Part shown: piece after piece, positions 42,901-52,135 of the stretch
Numbering within the stretch: position 1 is the first letter of the stretch
Layout of the letters: every line of letters begins with the position of its first letter
Assembly (NCBI GenBank): GCA_963970005.1
Contig: CAXAMN010014114.1
Coordinates: forward strand, 96,277 to 160,276
Origin: Durusdinium trenchii
Taxonomy: Eukaryota; Sar; Dinophyceae; Suessiales; Symbiodiniaceae
Length of the DNA stretch: 64,000 nucleotides
Reading direction: 5' to 3'
Position numbers and translations under genes: made by a program
Notes under the pieces: generated by a model
Database searches by the model: none
What the model was told of the DNA's origin: nothing
What the model saw: only the letters and a program-made list of their open reading frames with translations

Positions 42901-43398
42901 CTCATCTTGTGGACCATCATCATAGTCATGCCCACCTTCATCATGCAGTGAATTCATCGTGTTCGCTTCGAAGTCTTTGGCATTGGGCTCAAGGATCGAA
43001 TTCGGCTCATGCTCACCATCCCGGTTCATGAAAGCGCTTGCCAGGAATGGCGGTGATACATTGTTGCTGCCACCGAATGCACTTGCCGGGCTATGCCCGG
43101 TGGCCATACTGTGATGCCGGCCGCACCACCTCATCAAATCGTCGAGTGCCAGTGCATTCTTGCTTTCCAAAACGGCTGCAACCAAAGAAAAGACCACCAT
43201 CAACTCGGTTCGCACGAAGAACCATAGCGCTTTCGCAGATCGGACACGTGACCTCCATGGTCGCCTTTCCCACTGCCATGCCCGTAGGGATTGGAATACC
43301 TGAGCGAGGATCTTGACGAAAAGTCCCGCCAACAGTGTACCCCTGATGTCCTGGGGCAATGGATGTAGTCGAAGTTGTAGCGGCAGTGGCATCGACAT
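39907..43398 (-). CDS. pol: Copia pol part 1: protease, DCM-like methyltransferase domain, integrase
   Basis: The frame is +1 to gag and overlaps its end, so fusion by +1 frameshift is likely. Residue numbers count from 43398. Protease: LCLLDSACTAC near 171-177, with DSA where DSG or DTG is usual. Methyltransferase-like domain: motif I LFEPFGGNFG (about 410-420), FPCTFWS with the PC catalytic pair (about 473), LLENPAGS (about 521-526, motif VI-like), then QCRYG (motif VIII-like). Integrase: HHCC zinc domain (HINLGH...CRLFRCADC), then the DDE core with Asp in VGVDIIS (about 1049), Asp in IADRAKYF (about 1112) and Glu in IERHGG (about 1145). The frame ends at TAA 39907-39909, shortly after the catalytic Glu. 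Confidence 0.88.
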   Translation of the reverse strand: MSMPLPLQLRLHPLPQDIRGTLLAGLFVKILAQVFQSLRAWQWERRPWRSRVRSAKALWFFVRTELMVVFSLVAAVLESKNALALDDLMRWCGRHHSMATGHSPASAFGGSNNVSPPFLASAFMNRDGEHEPNSILEPNAKDFEANTMNSLHDEGGHDYDDGPQDESRLCLLDSACTACMHSRRWRQAYERTLPAGLSCQKTDQTKVFHFANGASTEDRVAVWEIPIFLGGRRGQVYSAELPEGSTPLLLSIPAMTALDMTLQMKQRKVLVQSLNIELPMFVTKTKHLAVEVAYKEGSTIPELSMEAAPSVMSDKRDLMVYYSEEAEFPLLSEMADVEVSMFSRSKDKQQPTLGARGVLNNDARGQLSERRAKELQAKAQKAQAVDSRTWAALKRQYSLAEQWATKSFSTTVLFEPFGGNFGVTRVASHVHGWTNSQPLDLMDGYDIISPGGQRLLWKVLEEHDPYMVLIAFPCTFWSLLCNLSQSVDWGKLRRTLGRATLLLVVRICVFQHRRGRFFLLENPAGSMAWVFEKIIAKLFVLTDAVYTTGDQCRYGKVDLESSRPIKKPTGWLSNNQFVLNQLGRKCTCRWGSHQQVLGSNQFGSRALQAAAYPEGLSRAICSGILMSMKFEYSLAMSYKAGSHSFVSFELAFPARDEVDVDMEEADREEVTREDAQHDKWTVIQPDRLIREHFVPRLRLFMPAALTEPPIPIHRILPGRRTVAKYLNHNSEVVDNEIYDDEWATGGVRSMYRTWVGHTEFRFQPEELQERFQPVAMNQPSQPELVDFSPLTPAPATPAPGTPGILQRRRARTRQLQRGFWTEIESPDVVDLLERTSEHILEQGAGDWTLLDPNSDLFTEWQSHESANADVVLALCSHRAKRMKKPQPHAGPADVPVRRSYLLLAGGEDGKQGLSTDWEDWAQMAPSSQQRPLVGTHRVFYMVLYGKPAGEADDQRGDKFLQQELERERKWQVLPRELKLALRRVHINLGHASPQAMMKALRISRASAMALKACRLFRCADCPRLKVPKLPRPSKLPVADEFNTHVGVDIISEKDSTGQSWQWLNILCQGTSFQVCILLGDTNMNPTGKAVLAAFHQGWTSWAGFPEVGVIADRAKYFLSSFAEDMADHGCRFDTAAKASPWQIGMIERHGGLWKETFRRTAWS

Positions 43399-45364
43399 AG
43401 ATCGGCGACTTGGACTTTGGGAGAATCAGTCCTTGGCTCTGCGGTTCCTCCTCCAGGCCTCCTCCGTGCAGTCGGACTGCCGTGGTGACTCGAACTGATG
43501 CCGGACTGCCATGGGGAACGCTGGAACTTGGTGCCGGTGAGTTGGGTGCCGAACTGGCTGACATTGGCATCCTCTTGGGTGAAGCTGGCTGTACCACGGA
43601 CTTCGGCCTTGGGGCCTCGGTGACCAACCTCACATAGCGACTTGAGCTGCCCTTCTTCAAAACGGCATCTCCTCGGAAGAAGCTGTTCAAACGATCTTGC
43701 ATCTGTGCCTTGGTGCCGGATGTCTGGAGGTTCCAATGCTCACATTCTGCTTGCAGCTCACGGGCCTTCATCTCCATGATTGGCGTGTCTGGCATCACCT
43801 CCTGAAAGCTGTTGACATACAGCAGGGACATCTTCTCTGAAGCAACCGGGACCATCCAATCAACTTGTGATGTGATCTCTGCTACCTGCTGTGAACCTGA
43901 ACCAAGCCATGGGCCAGCGATCGTAGTGGTGCCGGCATAAGCTGTGGGGATGTCATTCGGTGCAACACGCTCCCAAGTCGAAGAAGATCGTGGGCTCACG
44001 GCCTGACTGGCCGATGTCTTGCGACGCTCATCAAAGTCATTGAGCCCGGCATCTTGCTGCATCTGATCTTCCTCCTTCTCCCCAGGGCCAATCATGTAGG
44101 CTGCATGCGTCTCTTCTCCATCATCATCATCCAGCGAAAACAACAAAGGTTCATCTCCGACCAAATAGGCCTTGCCACGGGACTTGCCCTTGCCCTTGCC
44201 TTTCTTGTTGCTTCCACTTGCACCTGACTGAATCTTCTTGGGACCGGACTTGGATGCTCGAGGGCATTGAGGATCCCCCGACCAATGGCCGACGTGGCCG
44301 CAGGTACCGCATCTTGTCCGTTGCTTCTCCTTGTCGATCGCTTGCTTCCTTTCCTCATAGGTGAGCTCTCCACGAAGATCTGCTCGGAAGAAGCCTCGAT
44401 TCTTCTGCAACTCCTTCAACTTGGCACGGCTCTCCTTGTAGCCTTTTCTCATCTTGTCGAAGGCTGCATAGGCATTGTAGACATCTTCGTCTTGTGATGC
44501 CCCTTCATCCGAGTGCTGTTCAACTTCATAGGCCTCCTCGACTTGATAGGCCTCTTCATCGCCTTCTTGCTCCATGTCATTCTCGTCGAGGTCGTAGTTG
44601 GCATATTCTTGAGTCTCGAACTCGGCGGTCTCATCATCAACCTCTTCAGCCAAATGAGCCCATCCGCGCTTGCGGAACCCACCATCACGCCGGTGTGGCT
44701 TGTCTTGCTTCGGCTGCCAGCTTTGTTTCTTCTCCTTCTCATGGACATCATAGTAGCTGACACGAAGCGCCTTCTCGATTCCAGCGATGGTGTAATCCGA
44801 CTGGTTTGCAAGGAGGATGGATCTCCTGTCATCACGGCCCAGGTTGATGTACTTCAGCAAAAAGTATGAGCGAAGGTCCTCGCTCATTGAGGTGTTGTCA
44901 CTCAGATCACAAAGATCTTCCCAATCTTGCTTCCGCCTCCGGAGGTAGTCATCCACCGATTGGCCTTTGCGCCTAAAGCAGTTCTCAAAGTACTGGTCAA
45001 AGGCTTCCGTCTTCCGGATGATCGGTGCTTTCTCGATGGTCTGGAGGCATTCGAAGATCAACTTGTATCCATTTGGCTTCTTGAGCTCATCAGCCTTGGT
45101 CAGAAGATCCTGACAGGCTCGCCAAGCTTCGCCGTGCAGGGCGTCCAGGAGCTTCTTTGCAAAACGGGCTTTCTTCTTTTCCAAATCCCTGGCCTCTTCT
45201 GTTGCGTCCTTGCCGTCTCCTTCCAGGTTGTTGAAACAGAAAAGGACTCGACGGCGATACTCCTTCATGAGGCTGGGATACCTGCCGGTGTAGTGGGGCA
45301 CTCCATCTTTGTCGCAGACGATCTCATCGTCTTTCCAAAAGGGTTTGCCGCCCCCATCAGCCAT
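43091..45364 (-). CDS. gag: Copia gag with zinc knuckle, SAP-like segment and topoisomerase-type zinc finger
   Basis: The protein has 757 residues from the ATG at 45364 (MADGGGKPFWKDD); the open frame extends into the LTR but this is the first Met outside it. Residues about 1-240 resemble the copia UBN2-type gag core (FDQYFENCFRRKGQSVDDYL). A glutamate-rich stretch follows, then a CCHC knuckle near residues 352-367 (CGTCGHVGHWSGDPQC, CX2CX4HX6C, one longer than usual before the last Cys), a GKGKGKSRGK tract, a SAP-like segment (EMKARELQAECEHWNL) and a C-terminal CPICxxxMVLR...FFGCSRF zinc finger like those of topoisomerase I. It packages RNA and may bind DNA. It overlaps the pol frame by 308 bases. 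Confidence 0.85.
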   Translation of the reverse strand: MADGGGKPFWKDDEIVCDKDGVPHYTGRYPSLMKEYRRRVLFCFNNLEGDGKDATEEARDLEKKKARFAKKLLDALHGEAWRACQDLLTKADELKKPNGYKLIFECLQTIEKAPIIRKTEAFDQYFENCFRRKGQSVDDYLRRRKQDWEDLCDLSDNTSMSEDLRSYFLLKYINLGRDDRRSILLANQSDYTIAGIEKALRVSYYDVHEKEKKQSWQPKQDKPHRRDGGFRKRGWAHLAEEVDDETAEFETQEYANYDLDENDMEQEGDEEAYQVEEAYEVEQHSDEGASQDEDVYNAYAAFDKMRKGYKESRAKLKELQKNRGFFRADLRGELTYEERKQAIDKEKQRTRCGTCGHVGHWSGDPQCPRASKSGPKKIQSGASGSNKKGKGKGKSRGKAYLVGDEPLLFSLDDDDGEETHAAYMIGPGEKEEDQMQQDAGLNDFDERRKTSASQAVSPRSSSTWERVAPNDIPTAYAGTTTIAGPWLGSGSQQVAEITSQVDWMVPVASEKMSLLYVNSFQEVMPDTPIMEMKARELQAECEHWNLQTSGTKAQMQDRLNSFFRGDAVLKKGSSSRYVRLVTEAPRPKSVVQPASPKRMPMSASSAPNSPAPSSSVPHGSPASVRVTTAVRLHGGGLEEEPQSQGLILPKSKSPIYVDATAATTSTTSIAPGHQGYTVGGTFRQDPRSGIPIPTGMAVGKATMEVTCPICESAMVLRANRVDGGLFFGCSRFGKQECTGTRRFDEVVRPASQYGHRA

Positions 45365-45370
45365 TGCTAG

Positions 45371-45384
45371 GCTCCGCGCCACCA
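45371..45384 (-). other. Candidate primer-binding site
   Basis: In the minus sense TGGTGGCGCGGAGC begins three bases after the 5' LTR (GAC then TGG). A site starting TGG pairs with the CCA end of a tRNA primer. The tRNA was not identified. Confidence 0.5.
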
Positions 45385-45385
45385 G

Positions 45386-45655
45386 TCTGAAAGCTAGTGA
45401 GCGCAGCGACGCAGCCTTTTCTTCAAATGCGAACACGAAAAAGGTATATGTCGTGAAACATGTCTTCCTATGGCCTTGCGAACCATGTTGTGTGTTGCTC
45501 GAACATGTTCTGCTTTGCGTTGTCTGTCATGCTTCGTCCTTTGGCGGGCCGGATGCACGCTGGGCCTCTGGGGCCTTCGGTCTTCGGGCCGGCTGAGCGG
45601 CCATGGAAACAAGTGCACAGCCAACCATCAAGCTTGGATTCTCTTGACTTTCACA
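45386..45655 (-). repeat. 5' LTR of the copia element
   Basis: It is identical to 36444-36713. It should hold the element promoter and polyadenylation signals, but none can be named from sequence alone. Confidence 0.93.
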
Positions 45656-46750
45656 ATATATAATATAATATAATATATAGGTAGATGCTGCAAATAGTGA
45701 ATTCTTGAAGGTTGCTGGTATACAGCACTAGTATGAATTATAGAGTCGACTCTTCACCAAGCCCAGAGTGTTTGGAGGTTTTCCGAACACCAACCACGAT
45801 GATGCTCTCTGAAAGGACTTGTGGATGAACATCTGCCGATGTCGCAAAAAGGACACCTCGTGTCACAGCACATCGTGTCGGGTTCGCTCGACTGAGTGGC
45901 CGCAGGTCAGGATCGTCAACAAATCGAGAAGAGCCCAGATGGCGTTCCTGTCAGAGTTCCGATGGTACGGTCATTTCGCGGAAACTGGTTGCGTGGATTT
46001 CCCATGCTATTCACAGTTTCTTGTCTGAAGTCAAAGCTGATGTTGGCGCGACATCCTCTCTACCAGTGGTGATCATTTGCCTGCAACACAAATGACAAAC
46101 GCCACCCTGAAGACCTGTTTCAGGCGTTCTTGGCTGGGATCTGCAAGGACAACAAAGGCCCACTTCATCCCACTTCAATTTATGTACGTTCACCTCAAGC
46201 CATCCCCGCCCCTACGAGATACTCTATATTAATAACGTATAGATACTACAGTCACACTTTGGGAAGATCACCCGTGTCTGCTCTTTCCCATGAAAGATCG
46301 AACCAACAAAAAACTGGCTCTCCCACACACCCACCCCTAGCCCTACACAGTTCATGCTTCAAAGATCAGATCCCTTCATCAATCCCCAGGGAGTTGACTT
46401 ATGTTCATTCAACCCACTCGTGATCATTCCACCCAAAATGAGCGAACTTCCCCCCTCTGAAGCGCCCCAGAGGAGCACCGGACCCGTAGAGGAGCATCGG
46501 GTCCGTTCGACAAATCACGGAAGCACCCCATCTTTTCTTCTTCAACCACATCCAGTGTCCAGTCAAATACCTAAGAATAAGATCGCTGGGGTTTAGATTC
46601 AACAAGTGACTGTAGAATGGGCACCATGAAAAGCCTCCAATCAAAGAACCAACCCTTTTGATATTCATGGGTAATGCGGACCTTTTGTATCACCTTGCTT
46701 TTCGTTCAACTCACCCGCTCGCTCGTACACCGGTCTCGGACCTGGAAAGG

Positions 46751-46817
46751 ACTCGGTGCGTTCCGAGCAGCTTGGCGATGAACATGGTGCGCCCGGCAAA
46801 CTCCACCACGTCCACAC
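46751..46817 (-). CDS. Possible exon, unidentified (VDVVEFAGRTMFIAKLLG)
   Basis: After acceptor TCCAAG the minus strand reads VDVVEFAGRTMFIAKLLG in a GC-rich patch with balanced codon use, bounded by lower-GC DNA. I do not recognise the family. It could be a micro-exon of an unplaced gene. Confidence 0.25.
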
Positions 46818-49592
46818 CTTGGAAGGCGAAACGGGGAGCTCAAAAACCGTCGGGCCTGCCCTGTGGGTGCCGACGGTTGGCCTGAAAAGAAGATGTTCGG
46901 GAAGAGCTCATTCGATCAGTGTACATGGGTTTCAACCATCCTTTGGATTTTTTGCACAAAACACAAGCAGCGGATTCCAGTGTGCCTGAATCTGTCCGGG
47001 CTGTATTTTGGCCCAACCGACTCAGTGGTGATTAAGGATCTATATATCTGGAACTTCTGGGCCCTTCCGTTACTAACAGTCAGAAAGTGCTTTGTTTGCT
47101 TTTCCAGCTTTTCTCAGTCTGGTCGCTGAATTTGTCAAACCACAAGCGCCAGATCAAAAAGGGCAACTGTAGCGTGATCATCGAGCGGAATGCATCCAGC
47201 ACCGAAGCCTTTCGTTCGAAGCGTTCACCTCGGTCGAAGCGTTTCGCGTGCGTTTCGCGTGGCGCACGGTCGAGCGTGGCGCATGGTGGGTGGAAAGTTT
47301 TGCGTGCTTCAGGTGGATGGAAGGGAGCGGTTGAACAACAGGAACTGATTGCTCAACATTCCAGGACCTGAAAGAAGCAGGTCTCCTCTGAAAGGGGTTT
47401 GTAGACATACGCAAGTGGCAGTGGTATGCAATGGTGGGTGCTAGAAATCTCAAGCATGAGGTGACAACAAAAGAATTTCGACTATTTCCGTGCGGGAACC
47501 CAGACCTGCATGGACAATCTATCCGCACATCGTCAAGTGACATCGATTGCCTTTCTGGAGCTGCTTCAGGTCGAGCCAACCTCTGCAACCTGCGGATCTG
47601 CCGGACGCCGCGTCGGTTCGGCGCGGCGCTGGGAATCCCCCCCGTTGGGCCCAAGTGACTGGATAAGTGTCGGGATAGTGTCGGCATGTTTTGCCTCCAA
47701 GCTCTAGTTCTTTCTTGAATATGCTCTCGACCCACTTTCAATTTGCATCAAGATACTAATGACCATCCGTCTGCAAATTGGCTTGCATCCCTTTGATGAT
47801 TCTTGTAAGTGTTGTTGCCAGTGCTGCGTACGACAAAGCACCAAGAACATTGGGCTGTGGTCAGAGACGTAGGGCTGCTGTAGTCAAAGGCATGATGTGC
47901 AACTTCTTGATAGCATTCTTGTCCTTAATCTTTACCACGTAGGTCAATGCCGTAGATGGAACCCTTGCAAGATAGCTTTCTCAAACAAAAGTTTGCTGGC
48001 CAAGGCTTCGGAAGAAGACACATCAGAGAACAAACGGGCAGTTGATACGGAACTGGCAGGGGAGTTGTGAGAGGTCACTCTGCAGAAACCGCCATGAGGT
48101 GCCTGATGAAGGACACTTGCTGATTTTTGCTTCTGATGGAATTGAATACTTTGTCTTTTGTCCATCTACCTGTAGCTCCTGCTGACACACCGTTGACTTG
48201 GCCAGAAATCCTGATTTGCTTTCTTAGTTAAGTCAAAAGGGGCAAACGCAACACATATCTCTCGGGAAGTCACGACCTGCGACTCTCGGTTGAAAACGTC
48301 TCTCGAGTTTGGAGATTACCGGCAAACTGAGAAGACCAACATCAATAGCCAACAATAGAATGATCATGCCTCACTGCTTCCGAAAGAGAAGTCATTTGTT
48401 TTCCCTCAAATGCGACTGCAATGTGATACCTTTGGCGTGCAACCGCATTTGCACCACTGTGGTCAAGTACGCAACCTTCGGATGGTCAACACATACAAAT
48501 CAAATCGTGATCTAGATTGAGCTAGATGCCGTTGCACTGCCGAGTGTGCCGAATTAGTTCCCTGAACTGGGTGAAAAAAATCATTGCTAAATGACGTACA
48601 ACGCATTCTTTTTTTTGCAACCATTGTTGCCCATGTCATTCAAGCCTGCCTTCATCTTTCGGTTTCATGTGTGCATAGTTTTTGTGGAACGTAGATATTC
48701 GTTGTTTGTTGACATTTCCCAGAGAACCCCTGTATCCCGTGAAACCGTTTGCCTGCACGGAACTCGTTCATGTTCAAGCCCCCACTATACCCACCTGATC
48801 TGATGCTTCAGAGGTAGAGTAGAGCCCAAACCACCCAAACGCTAATCTTTCAAGCCACAGAAAGTCTGCTTTCACCTTCCCAGCTTTCAATAGCACCTTC
48901 CCAACTTCTCCAGCCGATGCCTTCTTGGGCTTCTGTGACATGAGTATGAATCAGTTCTTCGCCCATCTTCCTGGAGGATGCATGCACGGGATCCACGGGT
49001 GATTCCATGGTGCCAGACGGTTGAAAAAGGTGTTTTTTGGGGAGCACCGGAATGGCAGTTGGTTTGGCCCTTTGGGGGATTGCTTGCTTCCACGGGATGA
49101 GACCAGTGGGCATCACATACAGATTCGGTCCACCGTACCGTGGAATCTGTATGGACCAACCAATTGATGTCTCCCCACGTCCACACGTCCACACCAGAAC
49201 TTAATTTGCAGACGGGACCTTGTTGAGACGTAGAGTACAATATCACAATATAGATATGATATGACTCTGTTGATGGCCTTACTTCTGGTAGTTGAAGCCC
49301 GAATCATGTCGTGGAAGAGAAAAGATTCACTTGTAGAGCTATCAATAAATCACTGTGAAGGAAAGAGGACAGGGTGGCCTCGGATTTGGCGGTTATTTCT
49401 TTTCCAAGGACAGAATGTTTACTGCCAGTCGAAACCATCAGGACAGTACTCGTAGCTACTTGATGTAAAGCTTGTCATGCATGTGCGATGCCTGCCTTGA
49501 TTCCCCTACCGCTACCCAAAGTGGGACCCTTTCTGAGTTATCTGGACCACAGTCACGTTCACCAACCCCTGAAAGGGGGTCAAAGGCGGCAT

Positions 49593-49660
49593 GGCATAGG
49601 CCTAGGATAGGCCTATGCCTATGCCTACCCTAGCCTACCCCCCTAGAGCGCCCGCATAGG
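49593..49660. repeat. Palindromic GGCATAGGCC/GGCCTATGCC cluster
   Basis: GGCATAGGCC, a short spacer, then GGCCTATGCC, followed by further CCTAGCCTACCC words. It could fold into a stem. No function is evident. Confidence 0.7.
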
Positions 49661-50188
49661 GTCTACCCTAGCTATCTCAAAGGGGAACACCCATTTCAGT
49701 GAAGATGTCAGGTCAGTAACTTGTGCTTTTTTGAAAAGGCAGCGAGTCCACGACTAGAAAGAAGCCGAGCAGGGCCCACCAGCTGAAGAGACTTGGATCA
49801 AGACCAGTTGAAGAGTTCTTCCTTTACGCAGCTTGCTGTGGCACACACACACACACCTTCCCAAACAAATCACGGAACAAACCAACCGCCAAAAATAAGA
49901 TCATAGTCATATTCCGTTGATTCCCGTTGGCCCAGTGACCAATCAAAACGGCACACCACGCAAGAACTAAAAAATAAAACTCACAGGGCCGCCATCCTCC
50001 TCTTGCCGGAAAGCGTCACAATTCGGTGAAAGCGGGCGTCGGTGGCCGGTTGGATCGAGCGCAACGGGACCTCCTTTTCTTGCGGCTGGCGACCATCGAC
50101 GAAGGTCACCTGGGTGGCGCCCAAGAGGGTCGCCGGGTCGAACTGGGTGGCACCAGGTGTTCCGGGGAAGCGTGAAGGTCACCCATGA

Positions 50189-50311
50189 AGCTAGGAGCCC
50201 CTAGTAGCGTCCTTGCTCCTAGTAGTAAGGCCAGGAGCCCCTAGTAGCGTCCTTGCTCCTAGTAGTAAGGCCAGGAGCCCCTAGTAGCGTCCTTGCTCCT
50301 AGTAGTGAGCC
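50189..50311. repeat. Tandem array, three units of a 40-bp CTAGTAG repeat
   Basis: Three near-identical 40-bp units begin AGGAGCCCCTAGTAGC and end TAGTAGTAAGGCC. Each unit contains AGGAGC and its complement GCTCCT 22 bases apart, so it can form a short stem. This is the clearest copy of the family scattered through the window. Confidence 0.92.
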
Positions 50312-52077
50312 ATGAAGGGACTTTGTTGGTATATTCAGTGGGTGAAGATCGTACCGGTTATCTCCTCGCTGGAGACCTTCTTCCGGCCGACTGGAGACCT
50401 CTACAAAAAATGACAATATGTAGTGATTGCTATCCAAGGTTCCTCTTTCCACCGCCCATCTTCATAGTCAAAGAAATGCCGACTAGCAACCACTGAAAAA
50501 GATCCTGGAGGTGGACCTTTTTTGGCCTTGTTTGGTTCCTAATGCTGTTCCCCTTCTGTGGCCTTTGCTGGGCTCCCTGTTAAGTTCCTGATCCTGACCG
50601 CTCCTATCCCTCGCTCTTGCCAAAGCACCTTGTACATCCCAGGCCGTGTGCGCACCGCACGGCCGGCGCGAGTCCCGAGACCCAGTGCACTAGGGCTGCA
50701 GTCGAAGTAGGACTCATCCTGTTCATCGTCCTCATTGACCTTCAGTGGAGTAAAAGCTCTGGGCAAGTTGCGGAGGGTCCCGGCAGGTCTCAGAAACTTG
50801 GGCGTCTCTAAGTCTAGCTGCCTCAACGTGAGCCGTTGAGCCCGCGGGTGCAACGTGGGGATCTTCCGCTTCAGTGACACAGATCTGGGCAGTTTTGCCG
50901 AGCGACATTCTTCATGTCTGAAGAATGTGAGTGAACACCTTATAGATTTAGAGACGTTCATGCTTTCCCTTTACATTCCTTCCAGACCTTGCTGTACCTG
51001 GTCACAAGCAAGGGGGCGGATCCCGATATACTACGTGGATCGTTCCATTATGTTCCATTTATTTCATTTGGGAGCCTGGGTGCCATAGCCACTTGGGTTG
51101 GTGCCCAGGATTGAGCTGATAGTTCCCATCTCCAATCCACCTGGACGACCTGACTGGTGTCGATCGGTGAGAATGCGAATTCAGAGGAAAAAATCTGGTC
51201 ATTGGCAGGCTTGGCACCCCAATGACAACACGAAAGTTGAACACACAAAACCTCCAGAAGCAGTGCTAGTGTTGCTTTGGGCGATTCTTGGGGCAGTCAA
51301 ACAGGCTTCAATTGGCACGAAGAAACCCTGGAGTCCGGTGGGCCAATGCTGTGATTTGATCCGCATCTTTGGTCCAAAACACAAGTACCAGCTGGCCCTC
51401 CATGACCTGGCTCTTCTCAGAACCTCGTCTTGTGCTGCGATCTTCGATCCAGTTCTGCGGAGTTTCACTGGCAGAGTTGGGGAACGTCTCTAGCTTGGCC
51501 CAGCTGGCCTGACTCCAACGAAGTCAAAAATACACCGAACTCGAAAGGATCGGTCAGTGAAGCAACCAGCTCGGTCGGTGAACATCTCATCCCACCGGAT
51601 CAGAGCTATCAGACTGGCAGAACGTGTCCGGGCATGAAAGCTTTTGGTTTCTGGGGCCTCTCTAATTGGAGATGGGGCTTCTGAATATTTCTTGTGTTGT
51701 GACCCTTACAAAATGGAATGGTTTAGTCTGGCATGCAGGTGCAAGAGGATTTTTGCTCGCAGGTGTCACCGGTGTCGCCTTCACACTTGCAAAACTCGGC
51801 CAGCTCGGACCAACAAAGAACCTCATCACCATATCAGCAGAGTGGGTTGCCAACGGTTGCCCCCAGAAACTGATTGAAACTTCAAGCGTCCAAATGAAAT
51901 ATCTCCATCCCTGCATTGGACCCAGCAGCCGTTCTGGTTCGAGTCCACCGGTATAAACCCTCTGCCATCATCATCATCGGCGTCGTCATCTGGTTTAGGT
52001 GCACAGAGGGTGTGAAGGAATTGGGCAAGAAGAGCAGAAACCTCAGATCTCCAAAGGACATTCTTTGCTAGATTGAC

Positions 52078-52135
52078 TGACGACGACGACGACGACGACG
52101 ACGACCACCACCACCACCACCACCACCAGCAGCAG
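52078..52135. repeat. (GAC)n(CAC)n(CAG)n trinucleotide repeat
   Basis: About nine GAC, eight CAC, then CAG units. In frame it would encode Asp/Thr or His runs, but no gene is seen around it. Confidence 0.9.

Larger units (their letters stand above)
36444..45655 (-). mobile_element. Ty1/copia LTR retrotransposon with a methyltransferase-like domain
   Basis: The element is 9.2 kb on the minus strand with identical LTRs, a candidate primer-binding site, gag and pol. The pol order protease, integrase, RT, RNase H defines Ty1/copia. It sits in TA-rich sequence: the left flank is a TA run and the right flank begins ATATATAATAT, so a five-base ATATA duplication is likely but ambiguous. Identical LTRs imply recent insertion. 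Lesions seen: one in-frame TAA in pol at 39907-39909. Gag and pol are in different frames (+1). Confidence 0.93.

Noticed and set aside
47178..47741. 187-codon minus-strand frame
   Set aside because: Arg/Ser/Pro-rich without domain or codon signature; likely chance.
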